Part shown: positions 8,193-16,599 of the stretch, in pieces
Layout: each line of letters opens with the position of its first letter
How positions within the stretch are numbered: position 1 is the first letter of the stretch
NCBI GenBank assembly: GCA_018715935.1
Contig: DVKR01000029.1
Span: forward strand, 124,001 to 188,000
DNA: 64,000 bases
Reading direction: 5' to 3'
From: Candidatus Aphodovivens excrementavium
GTDB taxonomy: Bacteria > Actinomycetota > Coriobacteriia > Coriobacteriales > Eggerthellaceae
Position numbers and translations under genes: made by a program
Notes under the pieces: model-generated
Databases searched by the model: none
What the model was told of the DNA's origin: nothing
The model's input: only the letters and a program-made list of their open reading frames with translations

Positions 8193-9200
8193 ATGGGACT
8201 TAAAGTTGCGGTGCTGATGGGAGGCACTTCGTTTGAGCGGGAGTTCTCGCTGAAAAGCGGCAAAGCGGTATGCGATGCGCTGGAGGAGGCGGGGCACAAG
8301 GTAGTTCCGCTTGATACCACCAAAGACTTGGTGCCCACGCTGCGCAGCGAGCATCCCGACGTGTGCTACATCGCAGTTCACGGCAAGCATGGCGAAGATG
8401 GCACGTTGCAAAGCCTGCTGGAATTTCTGGATATCCCGTTCGTGGGCTCGTCCGCCTCGGTGTGCCAGCGCGCATGGAATAAAGACTCGCTCCATTACGA
8501 GCTTGCCGCCTATCGCAACATTACCGGCGAGCAGCCGGTTGCTTCGTGGCCTCAAGGCCTGTATATCGCACGCGATGCGTTCAAGAGCATGGGTGCGGCA
8601 ACGGCGTTGGACATGGTGGAAGATCGCGTTATCGGCGGGTATCCGGTTGCGGTGAAGCCGGCTCACGGCGGTTCCGCAATGGGCGTTCATCGCGTCGACT
8701 GTGTGGAAGACCTCGGCGAGGCGGTGCTCGATGCGCTGTCCTACGACGGCGCAGTGGTTATTGAGCAGTGGATTGAAGGCGTCGAGATGGGCGTGTCGGT
8801 TCTTGGCACCGGGTGGGACGCCTATGCGCTGCCTCCGGTGGAAATCGTGCCGCGCCAGGGTCTCTATGATACTGCCGCGCGTATGACGGCGGGCGCGGTT
8901 GACTTCCATTGCCCCGTTCGCCCTGAGTCGCTGTCAACCGATGCTGCAGAAGCCCAGGCCATCCGTGCGGAAATTGAGCGCGCGGCTCTGGAGGTGTATC
9001 GCGCGTACAACGTGCGCGACTTCGGTCGTGTCGACCTGATCTGGGACGGTGCGCAGGCGCGTGTTCTGGAGATGGACGTATCGCCGGGCATGACCGAGTA
9101 CTCGATGTTCCCGGCTGCGTGCGCGGGTGCCGGCTTGTCGATGTCTAAGGTGCTTGACGAGCTTGTGCATGCGGCGCTTGAGCATCCGCCTGTTTGGTAA
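8193..9200 (+). CDS. ddl: D-alanine--D-alanine ligase
   Basis: A 335-residue ATP-grasp ligase joining two D-alanines for peptidoglycan synthesis in the cytoplasm. The start has a GGGAGAAG site. VLMGGTSFEREFSLKSG is the N-terminal Ddl signature and CYIAVHGKHGEDGTLQ the substrate-loop segment. VAVKPAHGGSAMGV and VVIEQWIEGVEMGVSV belong to the ATP-grasp part, and FGRVDLIWDGAQARVLEMDVSPGMTEYSMFP holds the Mg-binding Asp, Glu and (shifted) Asn-like positions. EMDVSPGMT replaces the usual E-x-N-T-x-PG-(M/F)-T, so the common metal-ligand Asn is Asp here. Both sides of the gene carry copies of the intergenic repeat. Confidence 0.93.
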   Translation: MGLKVAVLMGGTSFEREFSLKSGKAVCDALEEAGHKVVPLDTTKDLVPTLRSEHPDVCYIAVHGKHGEDGTLQSLLEFLDIPFVGSSASVCQRAWNKDSLHYELAAYRNITGEQPVASWPQGLYIARDAFKSMGAATALDMVEDRVIGGYPVAVKPAHGGSAMGVHRVDCVEDLGEAVLDALSYDGAVVIEQWIEGVEMGVSVLGTGWDAYALPPVEIVPRQGLYDTAARMTAGAVDFHCPVRPESLSTDAAEAQAIRAEIERAALEVYRAYNVRDFGRVDLIWDGAQARVLEMDVSPGMTEYSMFPAACAGAGLSMSKVLDELVHAALEHPPVW

Positions 9201-9207
9201 GAGGAGG

Positions 9208-9353
9208 GTCCGGCGGTCGGCAGACCGTCGGAACTGTTTGGCACTGAAGCCCTCTCGCACCGATTTTCGCGCGATCCCACAGGCTCGCTTACCTTAGTAC
9301 GCGTCGCCTGAGCGGTTCCGCGAATTTCGGACGCGAGGGGGCTTCTCTCTGAC
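9208..9353 (+). repeat. Intergenic structured repeat, copy 2 (downstream of ddl)
   Basis: It starts seven bases after the ddl stop with a hairpin (9208-9218 with 9223-9234, loop GGCA). GGCACTGAA, GCGATCCC and a nested hairpin at 9280-9310 (outer CAGGC/GCCTG, inner TAC/GTA) follow in the same order as in copy 1. The outer stems differ in sequence between copies yet stay paired, which is what a conserved structure would look like. A TATAAT box at 9459-9464, upstream of the next gene, lies outside it. Confidence 0.6.
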
Positions 9354-9514
9354 GTCGCTCGACCTGCGACAGCGTTTGGCTGCCGTATGCAAACCAACAG
9401 ATTGGCAACCATTTTCGGGAGCGCTCATGTTTTTGGAGCTGCCGATATGAGGCGCGCATATAATGATTTCACAACGATGGGTGCTGCGGATACGCGCCCG
9501 GAATGGAGACAATT

Positions 9515-10030
9515 ATGAGCAATAAACTGGGAGCTTTCGTTGTAGGCGGTTTGCTGGGAGCTGCCGTTGCGCTTCTGTACGCTCCGCGCACAGGCGTTGA
9601 GACTCGCGCCTTGGTGAGTGAGAAGATGAACACTGCATGGGGCGGCGCGCAGCAGTTTGGCGCTCAGGCGCAAGTGAACGCGCAGCAGGCATACCAAACT
9701 GCCGTGGAGCGCGGTCAGGTTGTGGCCCAGGATGTTGCCGCGCGCAGCCAGTCGGTGGCGCAAAACGTTGCCGCTCGCGGACAGGAGCTCTATGGCCAGG
9801 CGCAGGCGCGCGTGCAGGAAGCGGCGGGCGTGGTGAAGCCGGTTATTACCGATAAGAACGACCAGCTGCGCGAAAAAATCGAGGCTGCTCGTCAGCGCAT
9901 TGCCGCGCAGGTAGCGCGCAATGCCGAAGAGGCCGCTGAGGCCATCGAGCCTACCGAGGTTGCCGAGGGCGCGCAGGAGCCCGAGCAGGGGCAGCAGTCT
10001 GCAGCAACCGACGATGCCGAGCGCATCTAA
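9515..10030 (+). CDS. YtxH-domain membrane-anchored helical protein
   Basis: A 171-residue product starting at the ATG at 9515, which has a GGAGA site; the ATG at 9503 lies on that site. The N-terminus is one short transmembrane segment (GAFVVGGLLGAAVALLYAP) followed by RTGVETRALVSEK, the YtxH/GvpP-like signature. The remaining 140 residues are a long Ala/Gln/Glu helix with heptad-like spacing and an acidic tail. YtxH proteins are linked to general stress in Firmicutes, but no mechanism is known. TATAAT at 9459-9464 is a likely -10 box; the -35 is weak. A PRC-barrel gene follows, suggesting an envelope-stress set. Confidence 0.82.
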   Translation: MSNKLGAFVVGGLLGAAVALLYAPRTGVETRALVSEKMNTAWGGAQQFGAQAQVNAQQAYQTAVERGQVVAQDVAARSQSVAQNVAARGQELYGQAQARVQEAAGVVKPVITDKNDQLREKIEAARQRIAAQVARNAEEAAEAIEPTEVAEGAQEPEQGQQSAATDDAERI

Positions 10031-10150
10031 TCTTCTTATCTGACGTTTTTTGCTAGGCGACAACGGGTCGTCTGGCAACGTGCGCGCTTGAGCGGGAGCC
10101 TGCGTTGACGGCGCGCTAGATGGCAAGCGTAGCAAAGGAACTGCAGCGGT

Positions 10151-11104
10151 ATGGCACAACAGCTAATCACTAACGATGACCTGCGCGGGTTGCGTGTGCT
10201 TGGCGGCAAGAACGGCACGTCGAATATCGGCAAGGTTCGCCGGATGGTGTTTCATCCGCGCGAGCGCCGTGTGGTTGGCTTTATCGTGAAGCGCCCCGAT
10301 CTCATGTTGATGTTTCATCGCAAAGACCTGTTCGTGTCGCTGCAGGGCTACGACATGGTGGATGGCCGCGTTGTGGTTCGCCAGACCCCCGACGCTTGCG
10401 ACAAAGGCGCATGCAAGGCGCTTGGCATCGACTGGGATTCGTGCGTCATGTGGGAGGGCATGCCCCTTATGACCGAGTCGGGCGATACGCTCGGCATGGT
10501 AGGCACGGTGACGTTCGATAGAAACACCGGCGCAATTTCCACTGTGGAGGCCGATGCGGGGGCAACTGCCAATACGCTGCTCGGAAAGCGCGTTATCCCG
10601 GCTTCTTTGATCAAGGGGTTTCGCCGGGGCATTGGCGTCGCTTTGGCCGACCAACACGATGCCTCTGCCGAGCAGGACGAGGAAGAGATCGAATACGGCG
10701 CAATCCTCGTTTCCGACGAGGCAAAACAGCTTACCGCCGAGGGAAGCGTGGCGGAAAAGGCGGGCGCGGCAACAGCCGTTGCGGTTGACAAGGTCAATCG
10801 CACGGTAAAGCCCGCCGTTGCCAATGCGGCAAAAGCCACCACCCAGGCGGTGGGCAAGGGCGTGAGCGCCGTGGGAAAGCGCGCGGTGGAAACTAAAGAC
10901 GCATTCTCTGGCTTTAAAGACGAGTATCGCAAGGCTCGCGGCGCCTCGGAAGGCGCGAGCTCCTCTTCAACTAAGGCAGCCTCTTCGTCGGGCAAAGTGG
11001 TGGCGAAAGCGTCCAACGCTGCCAAAAAGCCTGCGCCCGAGAAAAAGAACATGTTCGCTGCGTTCAAAGAGGAATACGACAAGGCGCGCCATGGCGACGA
11101 ATAG
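10151..11104 (+). CDS. PRC-barrel domain protein with disordered Ala/Lys tail
   Basis: A 317-residue protein. Two PRC-barrel-like units are visible: residues 5-90 (DDLRGLRVLGG, IGKVRRMVFHPRERRVVGFIVKRP) and residues 100-165 (DTLGMVGTVTFDRNTGAIS, LLGKRVIPASLI). The rest is Ala/Lys/Ser-rich and helical, ending in the duplicated FSGFKDEYRKARGA and FAAFKEEYDKARHG peptides. PRC-barrels bind partner proteins or RNA in ribosome maturation and photosynthetic reaction centres; here the role is unknown. It overlaps the next gene by 14 bases, which implies coupled translation. Confidence 0.8.
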   Translation: MAQQLITNDDLRGLRVLGGKNGTSNIGKVRRMVFHPRERRVVGFIVKRPDLMLMFHRKDLFVSLQGYDMVDGRVVVRQTPDACDKGACKALGIDWDSCVMWEGMPLMTESGDTLGMVGTVTFDRNTGAISTVEADAGATANTLLGKRVIPASLIKGFRRGIGVALADQHDASAEQDEEEIEYGAILVSDEAKQLTAEGSVAEKAGAATAVAVDKVNRTVKPAVANAAKATTQAVGKGVSAVGKRAVETKDAFSGFKDEYRKARGASEGASSSSTKAASSSGKVVAKASNAAKKPAPEKKNMFAAFKEEYDKARHGDE

Positions 11105-11942
11105 CCCACTCGAACATATCGACGCTCCTAAAGAAACGCTTCGCGAGCGCGTGCACGACCGCACGGACGCATTGCACGAAAAAGCTCAGCAGCCTACGTC
11201 CGTGCACGGCCGTCCGATGCAAATGGGCGATGTCTTCAAGTTCGCGGGCCTCATTGCATTCGTGGCAATTATGGCTTTGCTGGTGTACCTTTTGTGGCCC
11301 TATTTCCACGAGCTGTTTGAGCCGGGCGGCCTCGATCGCGTCATAGAGGACGTGCGCGCGGCTGGGCCGGTGGGCTTTGTCATCTTGCTTGGGCTGCAGT
11401 TCTTGCAGATCGTCGTTGCGTTTATCCCGGGCGAAGTCACTCAGATGGCAGCAGGCCTGCTCTATGGCCCTTGGGTGGGCGCGGCGGTAATCGTGGCGGG
11501 GTGCGTGCTGTCGAGCGCGTTCATTTTCGTGGTGGTAAAGCGCTTGGGCGCTCCCTTTGTGCAAAAGATGGTTCCCGCGAAATACCTCGATAAATTCAGG
11601 GCGTTTGAAGAAACGGGCAAGCTGAACATTATCGTGTTCGTGCTGTTTCTCATTCCGGGGCTTCCCAAAGACGTGTTCACGTATCTCGTGCCTCTTACCG
11701 ACATGCCCATGAGAACCTTTTTGGTGCTATCGAACGTGGGGCGCATTCCGGGCATCGTGGTGTCTACCTATGCCGCCTCTGGCCTGGCAGAAGGCAAGTT
11801 CATAGAAAGCGCCATTATCTTTGCCGTGCTTGCCGCCGTTGCCATTGTGGGCATTTTGCTGCGAGATCGCATCATGGAGTTTTTCTCGAACCGCCGTCAC
11901 AAGCCCGACGCGGGTGAAAACGATTCGAAGAAGGGGCGCTAA
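11091..11942 (+). CDS. TVP38/TMEM64 (DedA-like) membrane protein
   Basis: A 283-residue integral membrane protein of the VTT/SNARE-associated family, whose members act in lipid scrambling or envelope homeostasis. After a charged 45-residue N-terminus there is a first helix at about 48-68, then the core with QIVVAFIPGEVTQMAAGLLYGPWVGAAVIVAGCVLSSAF, which carries the P-G-E/Q re-entrant motif and G-x-x-x-G-x-x-x-x-x-x-G spacing, FLIPGLPKDVFTYLVPLT, and a last helix near residue 245. The PGLPKD loop is diagnostic of the family. It overlaps its upstream neighbour by 14 bases and its downstream neighbour by one. Confidence 0.9.
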   Translation: MATNSPLEHIDAPKETLRERVHDRTDALHEKAQQPTSVHGRPMQMGDVFKFAGLIAFVAIMALLVYLLWPYFHELFEPGGLDRVIEDVRAAGPVGFVILLGLQFLQIVVAFIPGEVTQMAAGLLYGPWVGAAVIVAGCVLSSAFIFVVVKRLGAPFVQKMVPAKYLDKFRAFEETGKLNIIVFVLFLIPGLPKDVFTYLVPLTDMPMRTFLVLSNVGRIPGIVVSTYAASGLAEGKFIESAIIFAVLAAVAIVGILLRDRIMEFFSNRRHKPDAGENDSKKGR

Positions 11943-12643
11943 TGGCCGACCCTCACGACAATCGGCAGGATCTCAATCACGACGTCGATGGGAGCCGGCT
12001 GGACGGCAGCCAGCATACTGGTGCGGCACCCGCTCCCCCCTATGCCCAAACCCCGGTTCAGGGGTATGGGCAGCCAGCATCTTCCTACCAGCAGCCATCC
12101 GCTCCAGGTCCGGCGAGCGCAAGCGCCAACATTGGGCAGCCAGCATCTGTCTACCAGCAGCCGCCCGCTCCAGGGAGGGTGCCAGCGCAAACGCCGTATT
12201 GGCAACCGACGGCTGGGGGGCATGTGCAACCCGCTCCTCCCTTTATGCAAACTCCGGTTCAGGGGTATGCTCAACCTGCGCCTTCCTGGCAGCAGCCGCC
12301 GGTGCAGGGCGGCGGCCAGCCGGTGCCTCCGTATATGCCGCCGCAGGCGCAACAGCCTTTCGCGGCGCCTTCCTATGTACAGCCCGTCGTAACGAAAGAT
12401 CACGTTGCCGCAGGGCTGCTGGCTATCTTTTTGGGGATATTCGGGGTGCACAAGTTCTATCTGGGGTACAACACCGCAGGCTTTGTCATGCTGGCAATTA
12501 CCATCTTGGGAAGCATCTTCACCATTGGTCTTGCTGCAGGTGTGATGTGGGTGATATCCCTTGTGGAGGGAATCATATACCTCGCTAAATCTCAAAGCGA
12601 ATTCGACGTCGTTTACGTCGCCAACAAAAAAGAATGGTTTTAG
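11942..12643 (+). CDS. TM2-domain protein with Pro/Gln-rich N-terminus
   Basis: A 233-residue protein sharing one base with the previous stop. Residues 1-145 are disordered Pro/Gln/Ala/Tyr sequence with repeats such as QTPVQGYGQPAS and QTPVQGYAQPAP. The C-terminal 85 residues form a TM2 domain: LLAIFLGIFGVHKFYLGYNTAGFV and a second helix around GLAAGVMWVISLVEGIIYL. The G-x-F-G-x-H-x-F-Y-L-G motif is the family hallmark. The same disordered-head-plus-membrane-domain design recurs in this window at 28292, 29603 and 31405. Role unknown. Confidence 0.85.
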   Translation: MADPHDNRQDLNHDVDGSRLDGSQHTGAAPAPPYAQTPVQGYGQPASSYQQPSAPGPASASANIGQPASVYQQPPAPGRVPAQTPYWQPTAGGHVQPAPPFMQTPVQGYAQPAPSWQQPPVQGGGQPVPPYMPPQAQQPFAAPSYVQPVVTKDHVAAGLLAIFLGIFGVHKFYLGYNTAGFVMLAITILGSIFTIGLAAGVMWVISLVEGIIYLAKSQSEFDVVYVANKKEWF

Positions 12644-12717
12644 GGGCGGTTCTAAGTCGCTCGTTCGGCTCTATTCGCTAAACTGTGCAACGGTATAGTA
12701 AGGCGAGAGGGGCATGT

Positions 12718-13920
12718 ATGGGATTACTGGAATGTTCCGATGCGTATTGGCGTTTTGCGGGCACGTGCACGCAATGCGGCCACTGCGTTGGCGCGTGCGA
12801 ATCGCTCACCAAGGCGGGCATGTCGCTGGGGCAGATTGCCAAGGCGCTGCTTGATGCCCAGCGCGCATCTTCCACAAAGGAAGAGCTGGCTTTGGCTATT
12901 GCCGAAAACGGAAACCTTGTGCAAGCGGTGCGCGGCTGCTTCTTTTGCACCTCGTGCAAAAACACGTGTTTCGCGCATAACGATGTATGCGATCTGATTT
13001 ACCATGCGCGCGTTGACTTTCAAAACCTCGGGCTTATCGAGCGTGCTGCGTGGTCGAGCGTGCTCGTCGACGAAGAGTGGGACATCTTTACCGCGTATCG
13101 GGCTATCTATGGAATCGGATACGCCGATTTGACGCGTCATAAAGCCTATGAGGGGCACGAGGCGGAAACCGGCTTCTCTACGGCGTTTTTCCCTGGGTGC
13201 TCGCTCGCGGCCTATGGGCCTGAGCTGACGCGAGAGATTTTCCAAACCATGGACGAGCTTGCTGAGAATGGCGTAACCATGGTTGATAGCTGCTGCGGAT
13301 CTTCGCTCAAAAGCGCGGGGTTTTTCGACCGTGCAGAAGCCTTGTGCGACCGAAACGCCGATGAGCTTTTGGCGGCAGGCGTGCGCGAGCTGGTGTGCGT
13401 GTGCCCGGGATGCGCCAACGATATGAAAAAGGCGCTGGAGAAGCGTGGCCTAAAGATCGACGTTCGCTTGCTTGCTTCCTGGCTTACCGATCATGGCTTT
13501 ACGCCTAAGCGTGCGCTTCCGGAAACGCCTCTGTGCTTGTCGAAGTCGTGCCAAGACCGTGACGGCACGTACCTGGAAGAGACAAAAGAGGTGCTGGGTC
13601 TTCCCGAAGAGACGACGTCCATTTTCCGTGGGTGTTGCGGCGCGGGCGGTGCGGTAAGCGCATTCGATCCTGCGCGCCAGGAGCAGCAGGCCGACGACAA
13701 GCTTTCGTTTGCACCCGATGGCGCCACGGTGATCTCCATGTGCCCCACCTGCACCTACACCTACGCGTTCCGATTGATGCAGCAGCCGCGAGACGTTGTC
13801 AACAAGCACTACACCGAGCTTCTTTTTACCAGCCAGTTCGATTGGGACAAGACCTTTGCCCAGCTGGGGGGCATGTGGTCGGGCGAGTACGGTCCTTGGC
13901 TCGCTCAGGTTTTCGCATAA
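12718..13920 (+). CDS. (Fe-S)-binding CCG-domain oxidoreductase subunit (HdrB/GlpC-like)
   Basis: A 400-residue cytoplasmic electron-transfer protein, taken from the ATG at 12718; the frame from 12685 adds 11 residues without support. The N-terminus has two [4Fe-4S] motifs, CTQCGHCVGAC and CFFCTSCKNTC, separated by a helical linker. Two cysteine-rich CCG domains follow (FFPGCSLAAYG ... SCCGSSLKSAG and the later SKSCQDRDG ... FRGCCGAGG), the type that holds non-cubane clusters in heterodisulfide reductase HdrB. VCVCPGCANDMK and SMCPTCTYTYAF supply further CxxC pairs. It sits 13 bases before an FAD oxidoreductase, so the pair probably moves electrons between NAD(P)H or a flavin and an unknown disulfide or quinone. 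Confidence 0.87.
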   Translation: MGLLECSDAYWRFAGTCTQCGHCVGACESLTKAGMSLGQIAKALLDAQRASSTKEELALAIAENGNLVQAVRGCFFCTSCKNTCFAHNDVCDLIYHARVDFQNLGLIERAAWSSVLVDEEWDIFTAYRAIYGIGYADLTRHKAYEGHEAETGFSTAFFPGCSLAAYGPELTREIFQTMDELAENGVTMVDSCCGSSLKSAGFFDRAEALCDRNADELLAAGVRELVCVCPGCANDMKKALEKRGLKIDVRLLASWLTDHGFTPKRALPETPLCLSKSCQDRDGTYLEETKEVLGLPEETTSIFRGCCGAGGAVSAFDPARQEQQADDKLSFAPDGATVISMCPTCTYTYAFRLMQQPRDVVNKHYTELLFTSQFDWDKTFAQLGGMWSGEYGPWLAQVFA

Positions 13921-13933
13921 GAGAGGAAAGGCC

Positions 13934-15310
13934 ATGACAGAGAACAACCCGCAGGCAACCTCTCCGCATGCCGCAGCGAACGCGTCTTCGGTTGCTGCCG
14001 GCAAACTCGATGCCGCAGCACCTTCTTGCGCCCATGCACCCGAAGCCTCCGGCGTCTTCGGCGAAGGAGGCCAGGTCGTTGCCATTATTGGGTATGGGAC
14101 GGCGGGCGTGAACGCCGCCATCGCGCTTCGTCGTGCGGGGTACAGGGGAACCATTCGTGCGTTTTCCGATACCGACACCTTGCCCTACAGCCCTATTCTC
14201 ACGTCGTATTACGTGGGCGGCGAAAAGGCCTACGAGGAATGCTTTCCGTGGACGGCGGCGGAGCTTGCGGAGCTCGCGGTAGAAGTTGTTCCGCGCAGCC
14301 CGGTGGTGCGTCTCGATCCGCAGGCTCACGAGCTTGTCACGGCGCAAGGGAAGACCTACTCCTTTGACAAATGCCTCGTCTCGGTGGGTGCGCGGCCTAC
14401 TACAGTTGGCTTTCCGCGCGAATGCGGCTACGAGCCGCTGGTGCTGCGCACTCTTGACAACGCTCGGCGCATGAAGGCAGCCTTTGAGAGCCCCGCATGC
14501 AAGCGCGTGCTGGTAAGCGGCGCTTCTATGATCGCGCTGAAAAGCGTGGAGGCGGCGCTCAACTGCGGGCTTGAGGTGTCGTTGGTGGGCATGAACGACC
14601 ACATTCTCGACTTCAGCGCACTGCCTCAGACGGCAAAGCGCTTCGAGCGCGGCCTGGCTGCTCAGGGCGTTCAGATGCGTTTTGGGCAAACCATTGCGTC
14701 GGTTACCGTGCGCGAAGGCGAGCACCGCAAGCTGGAGGTGGCGTTTTCCGGCGGGGATGTGGAGCTGTTCGACGAGATTGTGGTTGCCCATGGCGTGCGC
14801 AGCGATTTCAATTTCATTCCAGAGGGTTCTTTGAAGATAGACCGCGCGTTGGTGGTCGATCAGTTCATGCACACGAGCAGCCCCGATGTGTTTGCTGCCG
14901 GCGATGCCGCTCAGGCGCTTGAGCTCGTGTCGGGGAAACCGTGCGTTTTGGGCATATGGAAAACCGCAGCGCTGCAAGGCGCCTGCGCGGGTGAGGCTAT
15001 GGCTGCAGAGCTGGCGGGGCGCGCGCCCTCCGACGAGGCGGCGTACAAAGGCGCCATCATGACGAACACCATTGCGGTGAACGGGACGCTCTTCATTTCG
15101 GCGGGCGTTGCGCAAGCGACCGACGGCCAACGGGTGGAGATCCGCGAAACCGACACCATGACCGTAGCGTGCATTTTTGAGCCGAACGAGCAGGGAGCAG
15201 AGCGCCTGGTTGGCTTCAATATTGCCAGCGATGTAGACGAACCGGGCGGAATCGCATACGACACGGGCGCTATGTTGAGCTTGCGCATCGAAGCGGAGTG
15301 TCGCAGATAG
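13934..15310 (+). CDS. FAD-dependent pyridine nucleotide-disulfide oxidoreductase
   Basis: A 458-residue flavoprotein starting at the ATG at 13934 with an AGAGGAAAGG site. After a 45-residue disordered head, IIGYGTAGVNAAIALRRAG is the FAD-binding G-x-G-x-x-G fold. LPYSPILTSYYVGG resembles the substrate-side loop of NAD(P)H-nitrite reductase and rubredoxin reductase proteins. VSVGARPT marks the domain switch, a second nucleotide fold follows near VLVSGASMIALKSVEAAL, and SSPDVFAAGDAA is the second FAD motif. There is no redox-active CxxxxC pair. It probably passes electrons between NAD(P)H and the CCG-domain protein encoded just upstream; direction and final acceptor are unknown. Confidence 0.88.
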   Translation: MTENNPQATSPHAAANASSVAAGKLDAAAPSCAHAPEASGVFGEGGQVVAIIGYGTAGVNAAIALRRAGYRGTIRAFSDTDTLPYSPILTSYYVGGEKAYEECFPWTAAELAELAVEVVPRSPVVRLDPQAHELVTAQGKTYSFDKCLVSVGARPTTVGFPRECGYEPLVLRTLDNARRMKAAFESPACKRVLVSGASMIALKSVEAALNCGLEVSLVGMNDHILDFSALPQTAKRFERGLAAQGVQMRFGQTIASVTVREGEHRKLEVAFSGGDVELFDEIVVAHGVRSDFNFIPEGSLKIDRALVVDQFMHTSSPDVFAAGDAAQALELVSGKPCVLGIWKTAALQGACAGEAMAAELAGRAPSDEAAYKGAIMTNTIAVNGTLFISAGVAQATDGQRVEIRETDTMTVACIFEPNEQGAERLVGFNIASDVDEPGGIAYDTGAMLSLRIEAECRR

Positions 15311-15382
15311 GCGGCGCTGCCGGCGGGCGTTTGCAAGCCGCCTGAATGCAGGCGGCAGATGACCAAGAGGGAACTGCCGCCT
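15309..15382 (+). promoter_or_regulatory. Alternating hairpin (attenuator-like) segment
   Basis: Four complementary blocks lie in order: AGGCGGC (15309-15315), GCCGCCT (15337-15343), AGGCGGCAG (15350-15358) and CTGCCGCCT (15374-15382). Blocks 1-2, 2-3 and 3-4 can each pair, so structures exclude each other as in attenuators. No clean U-run follows block 4. The first block overlaps the stop codon of the FAD oxidoreductase. Confidence 0.45.
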
Positions 15383-15516
15383 TGCCGAAAAACTTTGCTC
15401 CGGTGGCTGGATTATCGGACGTATTGCTGCGCGATGCGCCTGCGTTCGGTAGAATGAGCACTGCAGGGCAACCGGCCTGCGAAGCCGGAAGCTTCACTAC
15501 ATGAATGGAGGATGTC

Positions 15517-16464
15517 ATGCCCACTATCACTCGTGATGAGGTTAGAGTTCCCGTTGACGTGCTGCCCGAGGAGCGCGAGACCTACATCGATAACTACCTG
15601 AAGGCAACGCGCGGCACCGGCAGGCTGATGCTGTTTGCGTGCGACCAGAAGATCGAGCATCTCAACAAAGACTTCTATGGCGAGGGCATCGACATCTCCG
15701 ACGCCGAGCCCGAGCACCTGTTCAAGATCGGCAGCCAGGGGATTTGCGGCGTGCTGGCAGGCCAGCGTGGTCTTATCGCGCAGTATGCGGCAGACTATCC
15801 CGACATCAACTACCTGGTGAAAATGAACTCCAAGACCAACTTGGTAAAGACTGCCCAGGAAGATCCGTATTCTCCGCAGCTGTACGACCTCGACGCGGTG
15901 CTTGCCATGCGCGCGGCGGGTGTGAACATCGTTGGTTTGGGCTACACCATTTACCTGGGCAGCGAATACGAAGCAACGATGATGGCAGAAGCGGGTGAGC
16001 TTATCGCTCAGGCTCATGCAAACGGCTTGCTGGTTGTGCTGTGGATTTATCCGCGCGGCAAAGCCGTCACTGCCGAGAAGGACCCCGATCTGATTGCCGG
16101 CGCTGCCGGCGTGGCGCTGTGCCTGGGCGCCGACTTCGTGAAGGTGAACCCGCCGAAGCCCGAGGGAGACGATACGCGCACTCCCGCCGAGGCGCTGAAA
16201 ATTGCCTCTATGGCAGCTGGCCGCACCGGCCTGGTGTGCGCCGGCGGCTCTACCGTTGACGCGAAGACGTTCCTTACCCAGCTGTGGGATCAGATTCACG
16301 TTGGTGGCGCGTGCGGTAATGCGACGGGTCGCAACATCCATCAGCGCAGCCTCGACGAGGCAGTTCGCCTGACCAAGGCAATTAGCGCCATCACTTTGGC
16401 AGACTACTCTGTCGAAGACGCACTTGCCGTATTCAACGGCGAAAAAGAGTTCTCTCTCGACTAG
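15517..16464 (+). CDS. Class I fructose-bisphosphate aldolase, archaeal/DhnA type
   Basis: A 315-residue Schiff-base aldolase that interconverts fructose-1,6-bisphosphate with glyceraldehyde-3-phosphate and dihydroxyacetone phosphate. The start at 15517 has GGAGG seven bases upstream. LMLFACDQKIEHLNKDFYG is the DhnA/LsrF family N-terminal signature, VGLGYTIYLGSEYE and LVVLWIYPRGKAV follow, and Lys209 in GADFVKVNPPKPEG is the expected Schiff-base residue. VCAGGSTVDAK forms the phosphate-binding loop. It is unrelated in sequence to class II Fba. A 2-amino-3,7-dideoxy-heptulosonate synthase or LsrF-type activity is the main alternative. A strong terminator follows. Confidence 0.87.
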   Translation: MPTITRDEVRVPVDVLPEERETYIDNYLKATRGTGRLMLFACDQKIEHLNKDFYGEGIDISDAEPEHLFKIGSQGICGVLAGQRGLIAQYAADYPDINYLVKMNSKTNLVKTAQEDPYSPQLYDLDAVLAMRAAGVNIVGLGYTIYLGSEYEATMMAEAGELIAQAHANGLLVVLWIYPRGKAVTAEKDPDLIAGAAGVALCLGADFVKVNPPKPEGDDTRTPAEALKIASMAAGRTGLVCAGGSTVDAKTFLTQLWDQIHVGGACGNATGRNIHQRSLDEAVRLTKAISAITLADYSVEDALAVFNGEKEFSLD

Positions 16465-16561
16465 CGTCGATGAGGGGGCGCTTCCTTGAAAAGAGGGCGC
16501 CGCAAATTGAGAACGCCGTGTGCGGCGTGCCATGCGTCGCACGCACGGTGACTGCAAAAGC

Positions 16562-16594
16562 AAAGGGCTCCGGAGATCCGGAGCCCTTTTCGTT
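16562..16594 (+). terminator. Intrinsic terminator after the aldolase gene
   Basis: A 12-bp perfect stem (AAAGGGCTCCGG with CCGGAGCCCTTT, loop AGAT) is followed by TTTTCGTTT. The A-run on the 5' arm means it could also act on transcripts from the minus strand, including the tRNA gene just downstream. Confidence 0.9.
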
Positions 16595-16599
16595 TCTGG

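Noticed and set aside
13796-13933. An N-terminal extension of the FAD oxidoreductase
   Set aside because: It overlaps the end of the CCG-domain gene out of frame, whereas the ATG at 13934 has a good ribosome site.
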